A stretch of 64,000 bases of DNA, from assembly GCA_032017425.1 (NCBI GenBank), contig DALZPW010000004.1; one strand, written 5' to 3'. This document shows, piece after piece, positions 37,562 through 45,607 of the stretch. Position numbers and translations under genes: made by a program. Below the pieces are notes generated by a model. That model was given only the letters and a program-made list of their open reading frames with translations, searched no databases and had not been told where the DNA came from. Numbering within the stretch: the first letter of the stretch is position 1; each line of letters opens with the position of its first letter. Source of the stretch: Faucicola tetraodonis. GTDB lineage: Bacteria > Pseudomonadota > Gammaproteobacteria > Pseudomonadales > Moraxellaceae.

Positions 37562-38065
37562 ATGAAACGCGCTATGAATCTTTCAACTTTTCAGCAGATT
37601 TTCCCTCATAAACTGGTGCCCCGTAAACTGCTACGCCATAAACTGTTACCCCATAAAATAGACCCTATGTTACAACAGCCACTGGTCAAAATTTTACTGC
37701 AAATCACCCTCATTGGTGTGGTATGGGGCTTAGCTGACATCCTCAAAAAATTATTCAACCTCCCTATGTCATCTGGCATTGTGGGACTGTTTTTGATGCT
37801 GGGATTACTATTGACTGGGGTTATTAAACTCGACTGGGTCAATGTCGGCGCGAAGTTTATCTTGGGCGAGTTGGTGCTGTTATTTATTCCGCTGATGATG
37901 TCGATTACCCAATATCAGCAGTTATTTTTTGCTAAAGGTTGGCAGCTGATGATTACCATTGTCGTGAGTACGGCACTGGTGATGCTCAGCTCTGCCATCA
38001 CTTTTATGCTAGGCAATCGTGTCAAACGCGTGTTGTATCGCCGCAAGCACCATACACATCAATAA
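37562..38065 (+). CDS. cidA: CidA/LrgA family holin-like protein
   Basis: A 167-residue small membrane protein with four hydrophobic segments in the last ~120 residues (ITLIGVVWGLADILKK start; MSSGIVGLFLMLGLLLTG). CidA/LrgA proteins are holin-like and, with CidB/LrgB, affect murein hydrolase release, cell death or carboxylic-acid transport. The first ~35 residues are an odd basic stretch made of repeats (HKL, RKLL). A methionine at 37667 just before the first membrane helix could be the true start; neither ATG has a strong ribosome-binding site. Confidence 0.88.
   Translation: MKRAMNLSTFQQIFPHKLVPRKLLRHKLLPHKIDPMLQQPLVKILLQITLIGVVWGLADILKKLFNLPMSSGIVGLFLMLGLLLTGVIKLDWVNVGAKFILGELVLLFIPLMMSITQYQQLFFAKGWQLMITIVVSTALVMLSSAITFMLGNRVKRVLYRRKHHTHQ
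37604..37663. repeat. Four tandem 15-bp units in the 5' part of cidA
   Basis: Units begin at 37604, 37619, 37634 and 37649 and share the core CATAAACTG. If translated they encode the basic pentapeptides ahead of the first CidA membrane helix; if translation begins at 37667 they are leader DNA. Confidence 0.75.
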
Positions 38066-38102
38066 TCAAACATATCACGAATCATACACATCGTAATTTA
38101 CT

Positions 38103-38792
38103 ATGAATATTATCTCTATCGGCTGTTTACTTTGGACTATCTTGGCGTATGTTTTAGCAAAGCGGGTATATGCCCGTTTCCCAAAATTTTGGCTCAATCC
38201 TGCCATCACGGTGGCGACGGTAACGATTGTATTGATGATTGTGCTTGGGATTTCTTACCAAACCTATTTTGCCGATACCGCTTGGATTGTTGAGTTGTTG
38301 GGCCCTGCCACCGTGGCATTTGCCATACCGATTTATCAGTATCGTCAATTGATTTACCGCTATGCTGCCGTGCTTGCGGTGTCGATTGTGGTGGGCATGT
38401 TGGTGGGTATTGCTAGCATTATGTTGTTTGCTAGCGTGTTTAAATTTGATGCCACACTCACCTACAGTTTGATGGCACGGTCAATTTCTACCCCATTTGC
38501 CATTGATTTGGCGCAGCAGATTCATGGTTCAGCGGCGCTCGTCTCGCTCTTTACCTTAATTACTGGGGTGGTCGGCATGGTGATTGGCGATATGGTACTG
38601 GCCTGGTCAAAAATCCGTTTCCATCTTGCCCACGGCGTGGCATTTGGTAATGCATCACATGGTTTTGGTACTGCAAGAGCCAGTCAGCGCCATGAAAGCG
38701 AAGGCGTGATTGCCAGTCTGACGATGGTATTGGCAGGGTTATTTATGGTATTTTTTGGTCCTGCGCTGATTCATTTAATGACGGCTATTTAA
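38103..38792 (+). CDS. cidB: CidB/LrgB family membrane protein
   Basis: A 229-residue polytopic membrane protein, the usual partner of CidA/LrgA. Conserved motifs are SISTPFAIDLAQQI and the C-terminal HGVAFGNASHGFGTARA. It begins 37 bp after cidA, so the pair forms an operon. The start lacks a strong ribosome-binding site. Confidence 0.92.
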   Translation: MNIISIGCLLWTILAYVLAKRVYARFPKFWLNPAITVATVTIVLMIVLGISYQTYFADTAWIVELLGPATVAFAIPIYQYRQLIYRYAAVLAVSIVVGMLVGIASIMLFASVFKFDATLTYSLMARSISTPFAIDLAQQIHGSAALVSLFTLITGVVGMVIGDMVLAWSKIRFHLAHGVAFGNASHGFGTARASQRHESEGVIASLTMVLAGLFMVFFGPALIHLMTAI

Positions 38793-38962
38793 CCCATGCT
38801 TTTTAAGCTATTTAACACATGCCTTTTAATACCTGCTGTGATTTTACAATACCTCAAAGCTGTCTAGTCATGAAAACTTGCCAAAATGACGTATTAATAT
38901 TTGCCAAACAAAATAAAATTAGCGACAATGACCTACCTTTTTTTGGATTGTAGGAAAAAATT

Positions 38963-39784
38963 ATGTCATTACAACAGATTATTGAAGATGCGTTTGAAAA
39001 CCGTGCCAACCTCAACCCCAATGACGCCACCGACGATGTGCGTGCTGCCGTCAATGATGTGCTCGCCCAGCTCGATGCAGGTACCCTGCGCGTGGCAGAA
39101 AAAAAAGACGGTGAATGGATCGTCAATCAATGGGTTAAAAAAGCGGTATTATTATCCTTTCGTCTGAATGACAATCGCATCATGAATGGTGGTCGTGACC
39201 TGCAATTTTTTGATAAAGTCGAAACCAAATTTTCAGATTGGGGCGATGAACAATTTGCCAGAGCGGGCGTGCGCGTGGTGCCACCTGCCATCGCGCGTAA
39301 AGGCTCATACATTGCCAAAGGCGCTATCTTGATGCCATCTTACGTCAATATCGGTGCCTATGTCGATGAAGGCACAATGGTCGATACGTGGGCGACGGTA
39401 GGTTCATGCGCCCAAATCGGTAAAAACGTGCATCTATCAGGTGGTGTCGGCATTGGCGGCGTCCTTGAACCGCTACAAGCCAATCCAACTATTATTGAAG
39501 ACAACTGCTTTATCGGTGCGCGCTCAGAAATCGTTGAAGGTGTGATTGTTGAGGAAGGCTCGGTGATTTCGATGGGGGTATATATCGGTCAATCAACCAA
39601 AATCCTAGACCGCGAAACAGGCGAAATCAGTTACGGTCGTATTCCTGCAGGGTCAGTGGTCGTGTCAGGCAGTTTGCCAAGCAAAGACGGCTCGCATAGC
39701 TTGTACTGTGCGGTCATCGTGAAAAAAGTAGACGCGCAAACCCGCTCAAAAACCTCGATCAATGACTTGTTAAGAATGGACTAA
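38963..39784 (+). CDS. dapD: Tetrahydrodipicolinate N-succinyltransferase DapD
   Basis: A 273-residue trimeric enzyme of lysine and diaminopimelate synthesis that succinylates tetrahydrodipicolinate with succinyl-CoA. A helical N-terminal domain is followed by a left-handed beta-helix of hexapeptides (about 110-240), with the motifs GAYVDEGTMVDTWATVGSCAQIG and NCFIGARSEIVEG (substrate and CoA binding). Length equals the E. coli enzyme (274). AGGA lies about nine bases before the ATG. Confidence 0.97.
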   Translation: MSLQQIIEDAFENRANLNPNDATDDVRAAVNDVLAQLDAGTLRVAEKKDGEWIVNQWVKKAVLLSFRLNDNRIMNGGRDLQFFDKVETKFSDWGDEQFARAGVRVVPPAIARKGSYIAKGAILMPSYVNIGAYVDEGTMVDTWATVGSCAQIGKNVHLSGGVGIGGVLEPLQANPTIIEDNCFIGARSEIVEGVIVEEGSVISMGVYIGQSTKILDRETGEISYGRIPAGSVVVSGSLPSKDGSHSLYCAVIVKKVDAQTRSKTSINDLLRMD

Positions 39785-39802
39785 AATAAACGTTAATAAA
39801 AC

Positions 39803-39834
39803 AAAAGCAAATCAACCATGGTTTGCTTTTTTTA
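39803..39834 (+). terminator. Intrinsic terminator after dapD
   Basis: AAAAGCAAA (39803-39811) pairs with TTTGCTTTT (39822-39830), followed by further T residues. It lies only about 25 bp before the next gene. Confidence 0.8.
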
Positions 39835-39857
39835 TCGGTTTGATAACAGGAAAAGTT

Positions 39858-40262
39858 ATGTCATCACAAAAAAATGAAAATTATGAAAACGGTATTAACG
39901 TCCGCAAACAAGTCATGGGCGAAGCGCATGTGGAGCGTGCCATGTCACAAGTCACCGAATTTACTGCCCCACTACAAGACTGGATTAATGAACATGCCTG
40001 GGGCTCGACGTGGCAACGCGACGACACTGATGGAAAAGGCATTGACCGCAAAACCCGCTCGCTAATCACCCTTGCCTTTTTAATCGCGCAAAAATCCCCA
40101 ACAGAACTAAAAGGGCATATTCGCGGGGCGATTAATAACGGCGCAAGCGTAGCAGAAATTCAAGAAGTGCTACTACATAGCCTACCTTACTGCGGGGCGC
40201 CAGCGGCGCAAGAAGCCTATCGTGCTGCAGTGGACGTGTTAACCGAAATGAAATTGCTTTAA
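39858..40262 (+). CDS. Carboxymuconolactone decarboxylase family protein (PcaC-like)
   Basis: A 134-residue helical protein with the family core H-I-R-G-A-I-N-N-G-A-S and ending in LLHSLPYCGAPAAQEAYRA. It resembles 4-carboxymuconolactone decarboxylase, which acts in protocatechuate breakdown. The CxxC peroxidase motif of AhpD relatives is absent. No other protocatechuate genes are nearby, so the reaction is unproven. The ATG at 39858 follows AGGAAAA by a few bases and is preferred to an upstream TTG. Confidence 0.8.
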   Translation: MSSQKNENYENGINVRKQVMGEAHVERAMSQVTEFTAPLQDWINEHAWGSTWQRDDTDGKGIDRKTRSLITLAFLIAQKSPTELKGHIRGAINNGASVAEIQEVLLHSLPYCGAPAAQEAYRAAVDVLTEMKLL

Positions 40263-40334
40263 CCGCTGAACACAAAGATTTATTGGCATAAATTTGATAA
40301 AATAAACGCTAATTTTTATTAGTTAATCACATTT

Positions 40335-41057
40335 ATGCCAAATTCAACGCTACCCATCCGCAATACCGCCATTCCCACCACTGACCCCGAAGCAGGACTT
40401 AAAGTCACTGAGATTTTTTATTCGCTGCAAGGTGAAGCCTTGACCGCAGGATTACCGACGATTTTTATTCGCTTGACGGGCTGCCCGCTGCGCTGCGTGT
40501 ATTGTGATACCGAATATGCCTTTGTCGGCGGCGAGCGCATGAGTTTGGAAGGGATTTTGGCAGTGTGTCAGAGTTTTCCGTGCCAGCGTATTTGTTTGAC
40601 AGGTGGCGAGCCTTTAGCCCAGCCCAATGCAATCGCTTTGATGAATTTGCTACTGGCGCATGGCTACGAGATTTCGCTTGAAACTTCGGGCGCGCTGTCC
40701 GTGGCAGAGGTGCCAACGGCAGTCTCTAAGGTCATGGATATCAAAACCCCAAGCTCTCAAGAAGCCGATAAAAATCTGTGGCAAAACCTCCCCTACTTAA
40801 CTACCCATGACCAAATCAAATTTGTCATTATGAATCGCGACGACTATGACTGGTCAAAACAAATCCTAGCAGACTACCAACTGGATAAAAAAGTCGCGAC
40901 GGTATGGTTTTCTCCGATGTTTAATGTGGAAGAACGTCAAACCAATATACCTACCCTTGCCACTGACTTGGCAGAATGGATACTTGCCGATGCGCTGCCA
41001 GTGCGTTTTCAACTGCAACTGCATAAAATCATTTGGGCAGATGCCAAAGGCAAATAG
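40335..41057 (+). CDS. queE: 7-carboxy-7-deazaguanine synthase QueE
   Basis: A 240-residue radical SAM enzyme that contracts carboxytetrahydropterin to the deazaguanine core of queuosine. The cluster motif CxxxCxxC is Cys50-Cys54-Cys57 in GCPLRCVYCDTEYAF, and the SAM-binding glycine motif is LTGGEPLAQ. The start ATG at 40335 has no strong ribosome-binding site. The other queuosine genes (queC, queD, queF) are not in the window. Confidence 0.93.
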   Translation: MPNSTLPIRNTAIPTTDPEAGLKVTEIFYSLQGEALTAGLPTIFIRLTGCPLRCVYCDTEYAFVGGERMSLEGILAVCQSFPCQRICLTGGEPLAQPNAIALMNLLLAHGYEISLETSGALSVAEVPTAVSKVMDIKTPSSQEADKNLWQNLPYLTTHDQIKFVIMNRDDYDWSKQILADYQLDKKVATVWFSPMFNVEERQTNIPTLATDLAEWILADALPVRFQLQLHKIIWADAKGK

Positions 41058-41098
41058 CCGCTGCCAAATAGCCACTGCCAAATAGCCGCTGTCAAATC
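41051..41098. repeat. Tandem 14-bp repeat after queE
   Basis: Three copies of a 14-bp unit, CAAATAGCCGCTGC with one-base variants (41051-41092), and a truncated fourth copy. The first copy includes the queE stop codon, so the gene's last codons are part of the duplicated block. Confidence 0.88.
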
Positions 41099-41130
41099 GT
41101 TAGAATACAACTTAGGGAAATATCAAGCCA

Positions 41131-42174
41131 ATGGGAAAAATGATTGTTTGGGGGCTGATTGCGTCGGCTTTTTTTAGCACGTCGTTTGTACTGTATCAAT
41201 TGATGAGTGTACAAGGCGGACATTGGTTTTGGTCAGCAAGTTTTCGCTGTTTTTTTATGTGGCTGTTGTTATCGGTTTTTATTTTGCTGCAAAACAAACT
41301 CAATCCGTCCAAGCTGATAGCGCTATGTAAACTATTTGCCAGTCATTGGCAGTTTTGGTGTGTGACGGGCGGTATTGGGCTTGGCACATATGGACTGCTG
41401 GCGTTTGCGGCAGATTATGCCGAAGGATGGGTGATTGCCGCAACCTATTTATTCACTGTGGTGGCAAGCTTGGTGGTGCTGAGTTTTTTTGGGCAATCAT
41501 TTCAAAAAAAAGTCATTGTGTATTCGGTGATTGTATTTATCGGTGTGGTACTTGCCAATGTGGGTGAAGGGTTAAGGCATAGCACGAGCCAAGGCACTGA
41601 TTGGCATGCTTTGTTGCTATTTGGTGCGCTGCCTGCCTTTATTGCCAGTTTTTGTTTTCCCTTAGGTAATCAATTGATTTGGCAAGCAGGACAACCCAAA
41701 GGGGACTCTACCCATCCTACCGATGCAATAAGCAAGGCAGCGAACAATGAAACGAGCAAGCTAACAAGCGAATTGGCAACGAGCAAATTGCTACAAAAAG
41801 TACCGCAAGTGACTTCCCCGCTGCTATCAAATCCCTTGCATAAAGTCTGGCTGATGTCGCTAGGGTCATTGCCAATATGGTTGGTATTAGGCATCATGGT
41901 ACAACCGCCCGCGCCCAGTGTCTCACAAATGACCATTAGTTTTTTGGTTGCCTTGATGGCAGGTGTGCTAGGTACGACCACTTTTTTACATGCCCGTAGT
42001 CTTGCCAAACAGCCACAACAACTGGCCGCCGTCGATGCCACACAAGGCAGTGAAATTATTTTTGCGTTGTTAGGCGGTATGTTGCTGCTGCACACGCCCA
42101 TGCCATCAGGCTTAAGTTTTGTGGGGATTGCGCTGGTGATTATTGGGCTTGTGCTGTTTGCCAAGCAACGCTAA
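41131..42174 (+). CDS. DMT-superfamily transporter (EmrE-like exporter family)
   Basis: A 347-residue membrane protein with about ten hydrophobic helices in two halves. A hydrophilic, Ser/Thr/Lys-rich loop (about residues 190-230) separates them. It matches the large drug/metabolite transporter type annotated as a multidrug resistance efflux family, but the cargo is unknown. AGGGAAA lies about 12 bases before the ATG. Confidence 0.8.
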   Translation: MGKMIVWGLIASAFFSTSFVLYQLMSVQGGHWFWSASFRCFFMWLLLSVFILLQNKLNPSKLIALCKLFASHWQFWCVTGGIGLGTYGLLAFAADYAEGWVIAATYLFTVVASLVVLSFFGQSFQKKVIVYSVIVFIGVVLANVGEGLRHSTSQGTDWHALLLFGALPAFIASFCFPLGNQLIWQAGQPKGDSTHPTDAISKAANNETSKLTSELATSKLLQKVPQVTSPLLSNPLHKVWLMSLGSLPIWLVLGIMVQPPAPSVSQMTISFLVALMAGVLGTTTFLHARSLAKQPQQLAAVDATQGSEIIFALLGGMLLLHTPMPSGLSFVGIALVIIGLVLFAKQR

Positions 42175-42254
42175 CGGTAGTCCACATTGTCATAGTTTGC
42201 TATAATGCAGGCACTTTTACGTTAACCCTTTATTTAACCGATTAGGATTATTTG

Positions 42255-43637
42255 ATGAATACTTTGACCGCTCTTTCACCTATTGATGGTCGCTATGCCA
42301 GTAAAGTGGATAGTTTACGTCCTTACCTGTCAGAATTTGGCTTGATTCATGCCCGTGTGACGGTGGAAGTGCGCTGGTTGCAGACCCTTGCCAATCATGC
42401 AGATATTCATGAAATTCAGCCTTTTTCGGCAGCGACCAATGAGCGCTTAGACGCGATTGTAGCCAATTTTAGCGAAGCAGACGCGATGCGTATCAAAGAC
42501 ATCGAACGCACCACCAACCATGATGTCAAAGCCGTTGAATACTTTTTAAAAGAAAAAATTGCCGACATCGATGCGCTAAAAGACGCGGGTGAATTTATCC
42601 ATTTTGCCTGTACCTCTGAAGATATCAATAACTTATCACACGCATTGATGTTAAAATCTGGTCGTGACGTACTGGCGCAATCGATGCAAAAAATCATTGA
42701 TGAGATTGCCGCACTCGCCGAAACCCATGCCGACCAACCCATGCTGTCACGCACGCATGGGCAAACCGCGAGCCCAACGACTTTGGGTAAAGAAATGGCA
42801 AACGTGGCATACCGTCTGCATCGCCAGCTCAAGCAATTTAATAACGTAGAATTGCTAGGTAAAATCAATGGTGCGGTGGGTAACTATAACGCGCACCTGT
42901 CAGCCTACCCACAAATCGACTGGGCAAAGAATGCCGAAGACTTTGTCACTAGTCTTGGGTTGACTTTTAATCCGTATACCACCCAAATTGAGCCACACGA
43001 CTATATCGCCGAATTGTTTGACGCGCTGCGCCGTTACAATACCATTTTGATTGATTTTAACCGTGATGTATGGACGTATATCTCCTTGGGTTATTTCAAA
43101 CAAAAACTTAAAGATGGCGAAGTGGGCTCATCCACCATGCCACATAAAGTCAACCCAATCGACTTTGAAAACTCAGAAGGTAATCTGGGTATTGCCAATG
43201 CCATGCTCGCGCATTTGGGTGAAAAATTGCCGATTTCGCGTATGCAGCGCGACTTGACTGACTCGACAGTCCTTCGCAATATGGGGGTGGGTTTTGCCCA
43301 AAGTCTGATTGCCTTTGACGCCTGCTTAAAAGGTATTGGCAAATTAGAGCTTAACGCCAATCGTCTCAATGAAGACCTAGCGCTTGCCCAAGAAGTATTG
43401 GCAGAGCCAATCCAAACCGTGATGCGTCGCTACAATGTTGAAAAACCCTATGAGAAACTAAAAGCCTTGACCCGCGGTCAAGCCATGACCCGTGAGATGA
43501 TGGTCAACTTTGTCAATGGCGATGAACTGGCAGCCGTACCAGAAACTGAGCGTCAACGTTTGGCTGATTTGACCCCTGCCACTTATACAGGTAATGCAGC
43601 ACAGCAAGCCAAAAACTTGAAAAATTTATTAAAATAA
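42255..43637 (+). CDS. purB: Adenylosuccinate lyase PurB
   Basis: A 460-residue enzyme of purine synthesis that releases fumarate from both SAICAR and adenylosuccinate. The superfamily signature GSSTMPHKVNPIDFEN starts at about residue 291, with the flexible catalytic-serine loop at Ser292-Ser293. Earlier motifs are RTHGQTASPTTLGKE and the substrate-binding TSEDINN. The ATG at 42255 has AGGA eight bases upstream; the TTG just before it is not used. Usual neighbours hflD and mnmA are absent. Confidence 0.97.
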   Translation: MNTLTALSPIDGRYASKVDSLRPYLSEFGLIHARVTVEVRWLQTLANHADIHEIQPFSAATNERLDAIVANFSEADAMRIKDIERTTNHDVKAVEYFLKEKIADIDALKDAGEFIHFACTSEDINNLSHALMLKSGRDVLAQSMQKIIDEIAALAETHADQPMLSRTHGQTASPTTLGKEMANVAYRLHRQLKQFNNVELLGKINGAVGNYNAHLSAYPQIDWAKNAEDFVTSLGLTFNPYTTQIEPHDYIAELFDALRRYNTILIDFNRDVWTYISLGYFKQKLKDGEVGSSTMPHKVNPIDFENSEGNLGIANAMLAHLGEKLPISRMQRDLTDSTVLRNMGVGFAQSLIAFDACLKGIGKLELNANRLNEDLALAQEVLAEPIQTVMRRYNVEKPYEKLKALTRGQAMTREMMVNFVNGDELAAVPETERQRLADLTPATYTGNAAQQAKNLKNLLK

Positions 43638-43649
43638 TATCTTCCCACT

Positions 43650-43683
43650 GATAAAAAAGGACGTCTAAGCGTCCTTTTTTATC
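43650..43683. terminator. Bidirectional intrinsic terminator
   Basis: A perfect 14-bp stem (43650-43663 with 43670-43683) around a 6-base loop with A and T runs in the arms. It serves purB and, on the minus strand, the end of the nitroreductase cluster. Confidence 0.92.
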
Positions 43684-43732
43684 AGAATTTTTTTACAGAA
43701 TTTTTTTTACATAAATTTTTTTAGATAAATTT
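43684..43732. repeat. Degenerate (A)GAATTTTTTTAC-type tandem repeat
   Basis: Three to four imperfect 13-16 bp units, each with a run of 7-8 T, follow directly after the terminator. Probably slippage-derived AT-rich DNA. Confidence 0.5.
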
Positions 43733-43749
43733 GTTGATTGAGCTTTGGG

Positions 43750-44526
43750 TTATTTTTTGGCATAGCCTTGTTGATTCAGATAAGGCAGCACCTCGGGACG
43801 GACGGGTTTATCCAAATAACTTTCAATGGTGTGCACCCAATCTGACCCTGCTTGACCACGCGTCGTATAATAATCGGCAACGGTTTGGTTATACTGGTCT
43901 AATGCGGATTTGTCAGCGGGTTGATATTGGTTGGTGGAAACCACCAATGCCTTTGGCAAACGTGGACGCATGGCAGGATTTTGGTCAGGATAACCCAATG
44001 CCATGCCAAATAGCGGCACCACGCCTTGTGGCAGTTTGAGTATGTCGCCCATCCGTCTGATATCATTGCGGATACTGCCCAAATACACACCACCCAATCC
44101 CATGCTCTCAGCCGCTAGCAGCAGATTTTGCGCCATAATGGCTGCATCAACCGCCCCAACAATGGTGACTTCAGTCCAATCAATTTGCGCATTGGGTACA
44201 AGGGTTTGGTGGCGGTGGTTGTCCATACAAAAAATTAGTAGCTCGGCACAGTGCTCCACATAGGGATGACCGTATTTTTCCCCGTCTTTGGCTTGCTGGG
44301 CATCGGCGCAAATACGGCGGATGTCATAACGCTGCTTTGCATCTGTGACTCGAATGATGCTTGCCGACTGCAAAAACCCCGATGATGAGCCTGCCATCCC
44401 CGCTTCGATGAGCTGCTCAAACGTTGCTGCATCTATTGGCTGGTTGGTGAATTTGCGAATCGAGCGATGATTGAGTATCGTCTCTAGGGTGGGTTTACTG
44501 TCACTATGCTCACTATGTGTTGTCAT
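43750..44526 (-). CDS. NfsA-like oxygen-insensitive NADPH nitroreductase
   Basis: A 258-residue FMN-dependent nitroreductase of the NfsA/FRP branch. The FMN-binding NHRSIRKFTNQPID starts the fold, GSSSGFLQS and the GLGGVYLGSIRND segment line the active site, and the long C-terminal helix-loop is present. It reduces nitro compounds and quinones with NADPH. The ATG at 44526 has AAGGT eight bases upstream. A paralogue lies 2.5 kb upstream (47003-47758), and the two bracket a lyase and a permease on the same strand. Confidence 0.88.
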   Translation of the reverse strand: MTTHSEHSDSKPTLETILNHRSIRKFTNQPIDAATFEQLIEAGMAGSSSGFLQSASIIRVTDAKQRYDIRRICADAQQAKDGEKYGHPYVEHCAELLIFCMDNHRHQTLVPNAQIDWTEVTIVGAVDAAIMAQNLLLAAESMGLGGVYLGSIRNDIRRMGDILKLPQGVVPLFGMALGYPDQNPAMRPRLPKALVVSTNQYQPADKSALDQYNQTVADYYTTRGQAGSDWVHTIESYLDKPVRPEVLPYLNQQGYAKK

Positions 44527-44532
44527 AATTTA

Positions 44533-44590
44533 CCTTGTTATGATTTGCCTTGTTATGGTTTGTGTTGTTATAAGTTGGGTTATGGTTTGA
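44533..44590. repeat. Degenerate TTGTTATGRTTTG repeats upstream of the nitroreductase
   Basis: About four imperfect ~15-bp units fill the 70-bp gap between the CoA-ester lyase and the nitroreductase gene, including the nitroreductase's ribosome-binding region. Confidence 0.55.
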
Positions 44591-44596
44591 TTAGGC

Positions 44597-45460
44597 TTAG
44601 GGTTGGTATTTTTCAATCAGCTTTTGCGCTTGCACAATCACCGGGGTATCGACCATCTGTCCATCCATGGCAAATGCCGCAAGCCCTGTCTGTGCATAAT
44701 GGTCAACCACTTTTTTGGCAAAGGCAAGCTGTGCTTGGCTGGGTCTAGCCAGTGCATTGACAATAGCGACTTGGTTGGGATGAATACATAGCATCCCTGA
44801 AAAACCCAAATCGCGCCACCCATTGACACGCTGGGTCAAACCGTCATCATCATTGAAAGGCGGGTATACGCATTCAATCGGTGGGGTGAGCGCATTGATA
44901 GCACTATGCAAGCTTAGCTGATAACGGATTTGGTTGGCAACCATCTGCCCTGCCTCGCTGTCTGCGCGCACGCCCAATTTTTCACAGATATCCAAAAAGC
45001 CAAAACTGAGCGCAGTCAAGCCTGCCGCAGCGGCGATGTCGGGTATATTTGCCATGCCTTTGGGTGTCTCAATCAAGGCAATCATGGGTTTGGCGAGCAC
45101 ATGACGGACACGGTCAATCTCTATGGCGTGCTCGACTTTGGGTAGCACTACCCCAATCACGTTGTTGATTGCGGACGCTGGCAAAGATTTGAGCAAATCA
45201 ATATCGCCTGCTTGGTGGTTGCTACTCGCGGCATTGATACGCACCCAAACAGGCTGGGCATCAGCGCCGCTTAGATAATTGACCACATTGTCGCGCGATT
45301 GCATTTTGACACTATCACTGACTGCATCTTCTAAGTCAATTATCACCGTATCTGCGCCACGGGCAAAGGCTTTTTCCACCCGCTCAATATTGATGGCGGG
45401 TACAAACAAATAACTGGTTGCGCTCAATCCCTTGGGTTTTGCTACATTGTTTTCGCTCAT
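44597..45460 (-). CDS. CitE-like HpcH/HpaI aldolase / CoA-ester lyase
   Basis: A 287-residue TIM-barrel protein of the citrate-lyase beta family. Motifs are SYLFVPA at the start, the metal-binding IIDLEDAV and ALIETPKG, and SGMLCIHPNQV near the end. Relatives cleave or hydrolyse CoA esters such as malyl-CoA or citramalyl-CoA. There are no citD/citF genes, so this is not the citrate lyase complex. The ATG at 45460 has AAGGA six bases upstream. An upstream frame stays open through a 12-bp repeat and could add ~43 residues only if a TTG were used. Confidence 0.85.
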   Translation of the reverse strand: MSENNVAKPKGLSATSYLFVPAINIERVEKAFARGADTVIIDLEDAVSDSVKMQSRDNVVNYLSGADAQPVWVRINAASSNHQAGDIDLLKSLPASAINNVIGVVLPKVEHAIEIDRVRHVLAKPMIALIETPKGMANIPDIAAAAGLTALSFGFLDICEKLGVRADSEAGQMVANQIRYQLSLHSAINALTPPIECVYPPFNDDDGLTQRVNGWRDLGFSGMLCIHPNQVAIVNALARPSQAQLAFAKKVVDHYAQTGLAAFAMDGQMVDTPVIVQAQKLIEKYQP

Positions 45461-45508
45461 GCGACATCCTTTTTCGTCCATTTTTGGTGACATATTTTTC
45501 TTTTTGGC

Positions 45509-45568
45509 AAACAACTTATCAAACAGTTTATCAAACAGCTTATCAAACAGCTTATCAAACAGCTTATC
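45509..45568. repeat. Five tandem 12-bp copies in the leader of the CoA-ester lyase
   Basis: Units of AAACAGCTTATC start at 45509, 45521, 45533, 45545 and 45557; the last three are identical. They lie between the permease stop and the lyase start. Read on the minus strand in the lyase frame they would encode repeated DKLF. Confidence 0.95.
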
Positions 45569-45607
45569 AAGCAACAACGCCCTACCCAAAGTAACGCGTT
45601 TTTTAAG

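Noticed and set aside
41670..42164. A 164-codon minus-strand frame opposite the DMT exporter
   Set aside because: It is a mirror frame of a hydrophobic protein; the plus-strand product has a clear family match and membrane topology.
45461..45589. N-terminal DKLF-repeat extension of the CoA-ester lyase
   Set aside because: It would need a TTG start without a ribosome-binding site, whereas the ATG at 45460 has a strong AAGGA site and matches the family's N-terminus.
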